Assembly: GCF_000421185.1 (NCBI RefSeq)
Contig: NZ_ATWJ01000014.1
Coordinates: 124,001 to 188,000, forward strand
Direction: 5' to 3'
Origin: Ornithinimicrobium pekingense DSM 21552
GTDB lineage: Bacteria; Actinomycetota; Actinomycetes; Actinomycetales; Dermatophilaceae
DNA length: 64,000 nt
How positions within the stretch are numbered: the stretch's first letter is position 1; each line of letters opens with the position of its first letter. The translations under genes and the position numbers were made by a program. The notes below the pieces were generated by a model. The model did not search any database and was not told the origin of the DNA. It saw only the letters and a list, made by a program, of their open reading frames with translations. Shown piece by piece: positions 59,108 through 64,000 of this stretch.

Positions 59108-59881
59108 CTAGAGAAAGCGGCGCAGGAATTCTCGCGTGCGCTCCTGCTGCGGGTTCTCCAGCACCTGGTCCGGCGGGCCGGACTCGACCACGACACCGTC
59201 GTCCATGAAGTACACGCGGTCTGCAGCTGCCTTGGCGAAGGAGATCTCGTGCGTCACCACGATCATCGTGTGCCCGCGCTCGGCGAGGTCCTGCATCGTG
59301 GCGAGAACCTCGCCGACAAGCTCGGGGTCGAGCGCACTCGTCGGCTCGTCGAAAAGCAGCAGCTTGGGCTCGATGGCGAGCGCACGGGCGATCGCCACAC
59401 GCTGCTGCTGCCCCCCGGACAGCTGGGACGGGTACGACGTCTCCCGGTCCGCCAGCCCGACGATGCCGAGCAACCGACGGGCCCGTTCCTCGGCCTCCTG
59501 GCGCGGAACACCATGGACCACGACGGGTGCCTCGACGAGATTCTCCATGACCGTCATGTGGGGGAAGAGGTTGAACTGCTGAAAGACCATCCCCACCTGG
59601 CCCCGCTGCCTCGCCGCCGTCTTCGAGCGAGCCCGGAAGAGGTCTCCACCCTTCACCTCGTACCCGATGTAGGTGCCGTCCACCGCGATCGACCCTGCGT
59701 GCATCGTCTCCAGGTTGTTGATGCAGCGCAGGAAGGTGGACTTGCCCGAGCCGGAGGGGCCCAGGATGACAATCACCTCACCCCTGTGTACGTCCATCGA
59801 GATGCCCTTGAGCACCTCGAGGTCTCCGAAGCTCTTGTGCACGTCCCGGGCTCGGACGAGGACGTCTGTTCCGGTGCTCAT
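59108..59881 (-). CDS. Polar amino-acid-type ABC transporter ATP-binding protein
   Basis: A 257-residue ATPase of the GlnQ/HisP class: Walker A GPSGSGKSTFLRCIN near residue 42, Q-loop VGMVFQQFNLFPHMTV, signature LSGGQQQRVAIARAL near 152, Walker B LLLFDEPTSALD near 172, H-loop VVTHE. Last gene of the operon; its start overlaps the permease stop. Energises uptake of the ligand bound by the product at 60819-61769. Confidence 0.95.
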   Translation of the reverse strand: MSTGTDVLVRARDVHKSFGDLEVLKGISMDVHRGEVIVILGPSGSGKSTFLRCINNLETMHAGSIAVDGTYIGYEVKGGDLFRARSKTAARQRGQVGMVFQQFNLFPHMTVMENLVEAPVVVHGVPRQEAEERARRLLGIVGLADRETSYPSQLSGGQQQRVAIARALAIEPKLLLFDEPTSALDPELVGEVLATMQDLAERGHTMIVVTHEISFAKAAADRVYFMDDGVVVESGPPDQVLENPQQERTREFLRRFL

Positions 59882-60819
59882 GCTCGCTCCTCAATCCGCG
59901 GTGTCTCGAGCGCAGGCTCTTCCTGATCACGGTCCTTCTTCTTGGCGCTGGTGGCGCGCACAGCCTTGTCGCTCTTGCCGTAGTACTCCTCAATGTGATG
60001 CTGGATGACACTGAGGATCGAGACGACCAGCAAGTACCAGATCACCGCGACGAGCAGCAGGGGGATGGTCTGGAAGGTGCGGTTGTAGACGGCCTGGACG
60101 GTATAGAGCAGGTCGTGCATCGCGATCACGGAGACCATGGCGGTGGCCTTGACCATGCTGATGAGCTGGTTGCCCGTGGGTGGGATGATCGCGCGCATAG
60201 CCTGCGGTAGCACCACGCGACGCAGCGCCGTCGACTCCGTCATGCCGTAGGCCTTGGCCGCCTCACGCTGGCCACGTGGGACGGAGAGCAAGCCGCCACG
60301 GATGACCTCTGCCATGTAGGCACCCTCGTTGAGAGCGAGCCCGAAGATGGCGGCCGTGAGCGGGGTGATGATGTCGTTGGTCTCCCAGGAGGCGAGCTGC
60401 GGCCCGCCGAACGGGATACCGATCCCCAGCGTCGGCACCAGCGCTGCCAGGTTGAACCAGAAGATCAGCTGGACCAGCAAGGGGGTGCCGCGGAAGAACC
60501 ACAGGTAGGCGTCCGCGACCCACCGCAGCAACCGGTTGTCCGACATCTTCAGGACGGCGAACACCACACCGAGGACCACGCCGATGACCATCGACACGGC
60601 GGCCAGCCACAAGGTGGTCCACAAGGCCCTCAGGACGGAGGGCGCGAAGAGCCACTCGAAGACGACGTCCCACTCGAAGTTGGGGTTGGTCACCAGCTGG
60701 TGCGCCAGCATGGCGACCAGCAGCGCGACGACGCCGCGGGTGACCCACTGCGTCCAGTCCGGGTGGGTCCGGGCGCGGGCGACGTCGACAGGTGGGTCCG
60801 GATGCCGGCCCGCTGTCAT
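59878..60819 (-). CDS. Amino-acid-type ABC transporter permease
   Basis: A 313-residue permease of the HisM/GlnP class. LRALWTTLWLAAVSMVIGVVLGVVFAV begins the conserved core and GAYMAEVIRGGLLSVPRGQREAAKAYGM is the EAA loop contacting the ATPase. Five or so helices. The C-terminal tail is highly charged (Lys/Glu/Asp). Start ATG overlaps the binding-protein stop; an upstream start at 60876 is open but would intrude into that gene. Confidence 0.93.
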   Translation of the reverse strand: MTAGRHPDPPVDVARARTHPDWTQWVTRGVVALLVAMLAHQLVTNPNFEWDVVFEWLFAPSVLRALWTTLWLAAVSMVIGVVLGVVFAVLKMSDNRLLRWVADAYLWFFRGTPLLVQLIFWFNLAALVPTLGIGIPFGGPQLASWETNDIITPLTAAIFGLALNEGAYMAEVIRGGLLSVPRGQREAAKAYGMTESTALRRVVLPQAMRAIIPPTGNQLISMVKATAMVSVIAMHDLLYTVQAVYNRTFQTIPLLLVAVIWYLLVVSILSVIQHHIEEYYGKSDKAVRATSAKKKDRDQEEPALETPRIEERA

Positions 60820-61769
60820 CACGAGACCCCCAGGTTCATGCCGGGCTCGTCGATCATGTTGTCGGACAGGTTCCACTCGGTCATCACGTCGTCGTAGACC
60901 CCGGCCTCGAACAGGGCGGCGAGCGTCTCCTGCAGCAGGGGGCCCAGGTCAGAGTCCTTGGCGACGACGGCTCCCTGGTAAAGGGTGTCGAAACCGTTCT
61001 GCTGACCGGTGCCGGCGAGCTCGAGCTCACCCTCGCTCTGCTCGACGAAGTAGGTGAGGGGCGCCTGCGAGGAGAAGAAGGCGTCGGCCCGACCTGAACG
61101 GACCGACAGGATGGACTGCGGCTGGTCCTTGAAGCTCATGACCTCGACGGGTGCCTCGCCGCCGTCCTCGCAGCTCTGCGACTGCTCCTTGATGACGCGC
61201 TCAGCGCTGCCACCCGCCTGCACGGCGATCTTCAGCCCGCACGTGGTGTCCAGGCCCTCGATGCCCTCAGGGTTGCCCTGCTCGACCGCGAAGACGACAA
61301 ACTCCTGCACATAGTCGACGAAGTCGTTCTCCGCCTGTCGCTCCTTGAAGTCGCCGACAGGCCCGAAGGCGAAGTCGAACCGGCCGGAGGACATCCCGGT
61401 GAGGATCGACGACAGGCCGTCTGCGGTGACGTGGTTGACCTCGATCCCCCACACCTCGCCCACGGCGTCCGCGAGCTCGGCGCTGGCGCCCTCGACCGTG
61501 CCGTCCTCCTGGACGATCATGTAGGGCGGGAAGGAGCCCGAGTTGACGGCGGTGATCTCGCCCGCATCGGCATACTCCTGCGGCACCATCTCCCGGATCC
61601 GGTCGACCTCTGCCTCGTCAAGGCGGTCCAGCACGGACCCGGCGGACGTGGCGGTGCTGCCCTCGGCGCCGGGCTCGTCGAGCTCGACCGGGTCGGAGCC
61701 GCAGGCGGTGAGCGCCAGGGACGTCCCGGCGAGCGCGGTGACGAGACGTGCAGTGGTGGTGATCCTCAT
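60819..61769 (-). CDS. ABC transporter substrate-binding lipoprotein
   Basis: A 316-residue solute-binding protein with lipobox LALTAC (Cys near residue 23). SGSFPPYMIVQEDGTVEGASAELADAVGEVWG and LSSILTGMSSGRFDFAFGPVGDFKERQ are typical of family 3 (polar amino acid) binders. Ligand unknown; coupling to an amidase and a decarboxylase-like gene suggests an amide or amino-acid derivative. Confidence 0.92.
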   Translation of the reverse strand: MRITTTARLVTALAGTSLALTACGSDPVELDEPGAEGSTATSAGSVLDRLDEAEVDRIREMVPQEYADAGEITAVNSGSFPPYMIVQEDGTVEGASAELADAVGEVWGIEVNHVTADGLSSILTGMSSGRFDFAFGPVGDFKERQAENDFVDYVQEFVVFAVEQGNPEGIEGLDTTCGLKIAVQAGGSAERVIKEQSQSCEDGGEAPVEVMSFKDQPQSILSVRSGRADAFFSSQAPLTYFVEQSEGELELAGTGQQNGFDTLYQGAVVAKDSDLGPLLQETLAALFEAGVYDDVMTEWNLSDNMIDEPGMNLGVS

Positions 61770-61773
61770 GGTG

Positions 61774-62592
61774 TTACTCCTTCTCGTTCGGGGTGCTGGT
61801 GGGGTAGGGCTGGAGCGTGGGCGGGGCGAACCGCGCGTTGGCGAGGACAGGCAGCTTGGCGCGCACGTCAGCGACGCGCTGTGGTTCGAGGTCGGCGACG
61901 ATGAGGTCCTCCGTCTCAGCCGCGGCCGAGATCACGCGACCCATCGGGTCGACCACGCAGCTCAGCCCGACGTTGCGCTCGGAGATCTCCCCGCTGGCGA
62001 CCACATATGCGGTGTTGTCGAGGGCACGGGCGGTGCACAGGGTCATCCAGTGGTGCTCCTTGAGCGACCCGCGTACCCATGCGGCGGAGACGAGCAGGAC
62101 CTGTGCACCGTTGAGTGCGAGGTGGCGCGAGTGCTCGGGGAAGCGCAGGTCGTAGCAGGTGACGAGGCCGAGTCGCACACCGTCGATCTCGACCACCGGC
62201 GGGTAGTCGTCCCCGGCGGTCACCTTGTCGGACTCCTTGTCGTTGAAGGCGTCGTAGAGGTGCAGCTTGTCGTAGCGTGCGGCCAACGCCCCGCGATCAG
62301 CGACGAGGAAGGCGTTCACCACCTTGTCCCCGTGCTTGAGATGGACGGTGCCGGCGAGTGCCATGCCGTGCCGACGTGAGATCTCGAGCAGCTCGGAGAC
62401 AAACGGACCGTCCGGGTCCTGGGCCCCTGCCCGGGTCGCGTCAGGATCCTGGGCGTCACGCGAGATGAGCCCCTCGGGCAGGAGAAGGAGCCGAGCCCGG
62501 GCGCCGGCCGCCTGTACCGTCAGGTCCTCGATGCGCTTCAGGTTCTCCTGCGGGTCGCGGGCGACCCTCAGCTGACCTACGGCGATCCTCAT
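61774..62592 (-). CDS. Carbon-nitrogen hydrolase (nitrilase superfamily)
   Basis: A 272-residue amidase-type enzyme. The catalytic triad is visible: Glu in LLLLPEGL near residue 40, Lys in YDKLHLYD near 108 and Cys in VTCYDLRFPE near 145. Length and the RFPE motif fit omega-amidase/deaminated-glutathione amidase relatives, so it hydrolyses an amide to acid and ammonia. It overlaps the upstream gene by ATGA and precedes the transporter genes by four bases. Confidence 0.92.
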   Translation of the reverse strand: MRIAVGQLRVARDPQENLKRIEDLTVQAAGARARLLLLPEGLISRDAQDPDATRAGAQDPDGPFVSELLEISRRHGMALAGTVHLKHGDKVVNAFLVADRGALAARYDKLHLYDAFNDKESDKVTAGDDYPPVVEIDGVRLGLVTCYDLRFPEHSRHLALNGAQVLLVSAAWVRGSLKEHHWMTLCTARALDNTAYVVASGEISERNVGLSCVVDPMGRVISAAAETEDLIVADLEPQRVADVRAKLPVLANARFAPPTLQPYPTSTPNEKE

Positions 62593-63560
62593 GCTGATTC
62601 CTCCAGGTCGGTGATGTCCATGAACAGGTCGTGCAGGCTCGGCGCCGTGGGAATGATGCCGTCAGCCACCTGCAGATCGAGGAAGTCCTCGATCATGCGT
62701 CGGTGCACCTGGATCCCGGGGCTGTCCCAGCCGGGTCGCAGGTGGCGTGCCTGTAGCTGGTACGCGGTGTCCGCACCCAGGGCGGGGTCGTCCAGCATCC
62801 GGGCTCGCCGGCGGAGCCACTCCTGCCTGCTCGCGTCCAGCACCTGCACGACGGCTGCTGTCACCCCGCCCGGCAGAGCCGGGTCGGCGGTCAGAAGATG
62901 TATGCCGGGCACGTAGCCACGCGCGGCGTAGTAGCGCAGCTCCGGCTCGGTCGACGCCGGGTACAGCGGGCGGAGCGGCGCGTCCGTGCCGTAGACCGCC
63001 GGAGGCATGAACGGCGTCAGCACGCCGTCGAGCACCCCCGCCAACAACAGTTCCACCAGGGTGGACCCACCCGTGTCGGACACGTCGTCGCGAGCTCTGC
63101 CCGGCCCGAGACGGTCGTAGATCGGACCGCCCGCCGAGAGCGGTCCAGCGAACCACCGTACGCCGGTGGTGTCCAGACCGTCGTGCCGCAGGGCGTCACG
63201 GGTCCAGATGTTGCCGCTGTCGTGCCAGCCGGTCAGCCCCAGACGGCCGTTGTCGAGGTCTGCGGCGGACTGCGCGGGGGTGTCCTCCCGGACCAGCACG
63301 CAGCGGCTGCGGAAGGCCTGCATGGCGAAGTATGGGACCCCCACCGCGTCGACCGAACCCGAGACTGTGTCGATCACATGCCGGCTCAGCGACGTCTCGG
63401 CGACATCGAAGCGGTCGCGCTCACCCGGCCCCGGCAGGGTCTGGACGCGCTCGATCGCGAGCTGCACGCCCTGCGCCCGCAGCGGTCCGGGGTCGATCTC
63501 GCCCAGCACGAGGGGAGTCAGCCAGCCCCAGTCGCGCATAGCCAGTGTGACGGTCTTCAC
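62589..63560 (-). CDS. 4,5-Dihydroxyphthalate decarboxylase-like protein
   Basis: A 323-residue protein without a signal peptide, having a type 2 periplasmic-binding fold. RFDVAETSLSRHVIDT, VGVPYFAMQAFRSRCVLVR, GLTGWHDSGNIWTRDAL and the C-terminal helices resemble the Pht5-type 4,5-dihydroxyphthalate decarboxylase family and related substrate-binding-like enzymes. The true substrate is uncertain. GTG 63560 is chosen since AGGGAGAG lies seven bases upstream. First gene of the operon that runs to 59108. Confidence 0.72.
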   Translation of the reverse strand: MKTVTLAMRDWGWLTPLVLGEIDPGPLRAQGVQLAIERVQTLPGPGERDRFDVAETSLSRHVIDTVSGSVDAVGVPYFAMQAFRSRCVLVREDTPAQSAADLDNGRLGLTGWHDSGNIWTRDALRHDGLDTTGVRWFAGPLSAGGPIYDRLGPGRARDDVSDTGGSTLVELLLAGVLDGVLTPFMPPAVYGTDAPLRPLYPASTEPELRYYAARGYVPGIHLLTADPALPGGVTAAVVQVLDASRQEWLRRRARMLDDPALGADTAYQLQARHLRPGWDSPGIQVHRRMIEDFLDLQVADGIIPTAPSLHDLFMDITDLEESA

Positions 63561-63635
63561 CGGTTCGCTCTCCCTCGGTCGGTGGTTCGGATCCCGACCC
63601 ACCTAAGTTCAGCGTCAGCGGTAACACAAGGCTTT

Positions 63636-63650
63636 ATGTTCTTGTACATT
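63636..63650 (+). promoter_or_regulatory. GntR operator and leaderless promoter between divergent genes
   Basis: ATGT-N6-ACAT (63636-63649) is an inverted repeat typical of GntR/MocR-type sites. TACATT (63645-63650) ends six bases before the ATG at 63657, a leaderless -10, so the regulator would cover its own promoter. The surrounding patch is AT-rich. Confidence 0.5.
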
Positions 63651-63656
63651 GGGCCC

Positions 63657-64000
63657 ATGGAACATGAGGTCCCGGCCCAGTGGCTGGCATCGTCGATCCG
63701 GGACCGCAGCGCCCAGGGCATCGCGAGCGAGGTCGCGCAGCTCATCAACTCCGGCGAGCTGCGCCCGGGCACCCGGTTGCCCAGCGTCCGCGACCTCGCC
63801 GCGCACCTCCGCGTCAGCCCGGCGACCGTCTCGTCCGCGTGGGGGACGCTCAAGCAGTTCGGCTCGGTCGAGGGACGCGGAAGAGCCGGCACGACGGTGC
63901 TCGGCCCTCAGACGCCCCATCCGCGCCGCTACGGTTCGGAAGGCGCCTTCGACGTGACCGCCAGGCTGGAGCTGGGCCTGTCGGTGCCGGACCCTGCCCT
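63657..64000 (+). CDS. GntR-type transcriptional regulator (partial, truncated by window end)
   Basis: The first 114 residues of a GntR-family protein. The winged helix-turn-helix (about 18-85) reads IASEVAQLINSGELRPGTRLPSVRDLAAHLRVSPATVSSAW. The chain runs on into what may be a longer effector or aminotransferase-like (MocR) domain beyond the window. It is divergent from the operon at 59108-63560 and is its likely regulator. No stop codon is seen. Confidence 0.85.
   Translation, partial: MEHEVPAQWLASSIRDRSAQGIASEVAQLINSGELRPGTRLPSVRDLAAHLRVSPATVSSAWGTLKQFGSVEGRGRAGTTVLGPQTPHPRRYGSEGAFDVTARLELGLSVPDPA

Noticed and set aside
56466-59111. An 881-codon plus-strand open frame
   Set aside because: Antisense to RNase J, the dehalogenase and the Nramp-like gene; composed mainly of Arg, Glu, Asp, Gly and His. 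A shadow frame.
1-64000. tRNA, rRNA or riboswitch genes
   Set aside because: I looked for tRNA T-loop words with matching acceptor stems, rRNA conserved blocks and common riboswitch cores, and saw none that folded convincingly. A covariance-model search would be decisive.

Overview
The window is about 64 kb of very high-GC DNA, densely packed on both strands. It reads as the chromosome of a Micrococcales actinobacterium, perhaps of the Intrasporangiaceae/Ornithinimicrobiaceae group. The grounds are a fused E1/E2 2-oxoglutarate decarboxylase (Kgd), several mycothiol-type DinB/maleylpyruvate-isomerase proteins, an Lsr2-type DNA-binding domain, RNase J, a class F sortase and many apparently leaderless genes. 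The genus call is inference. I saw no rRNA, tRNA or CRISPR array.

Layout. 1-4.2 kb: kgd between strong hairpins. 4.2-5.6 kb: a membrane/DUF4232 gene between arrays of a 32-bp-period repeat lying in opposite orientations. 5.6-13.1 kb: alcohol dehydrogenase, two mycothiol-type proteins, YjbQ, a GH15 glucosidase, a CYP152-type P450 and a DUF72 protein. 13.1-16.7 kb: an ERCC4-Lsr2 fusion nuclease, a cobalt-type nitrile hydratase operon (alpha, beta, activator) and a gamma carbonic anhydrase. 16.7-20.8 kb: a phosphoesterase, a secreted HEXXH protein and a BCCT transporter. 20.9-28.0 kb: a LacI-type regulator divergent from a TRAP transporter plus shikimate/quinate-type catabolic genes; the large TRAP permease lacks its N-terminal half.

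29.6-33.6 kb is a small mobile element of about 4 kb carrying a large serine integrase, a HUH replication initiator and an unknown lower-GC membrane protein. It sits inside a DUF222/HNH endonuclease gene. The two halves of that gene lie outside the element, and joining them at the shared att core restores the reading frame exactly. This is the clearest accessory feature here.

34.9-50.3 kb: an ABC exporter, small enzymes, an FHA/SDR cluster behind a palindromic operator, a surface protein with its class F sortase, two methyltransferases, a LuxR-type regulator and a D-lactate-dehydrogenase-like FAD/FeS protein. A MarR gene shares with a methyltransferase a divergent operator of four half-sites spaced 11 bp apart. 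50.3-58.9 kb: a frameshifted luciferase-like oxidoreductase, a sulfide:quinone-reductase-like flavoprotein, a secreted trypsin-like protease, RNase J, a haloacid dehalogenase and a divergent Nramp-like transporter.

59.1-64.0 kb: a GntR gene (cut by the window end) divergent from an operon encoding a dihydroxyphthalate-decarboxylase-like protein, a nitrilase-superfamily amidase and a complete polar amino-acid-type ABC importer. This is probably an uptake-and-hydrolysis pathway for an unidentified nitrogenous compound.
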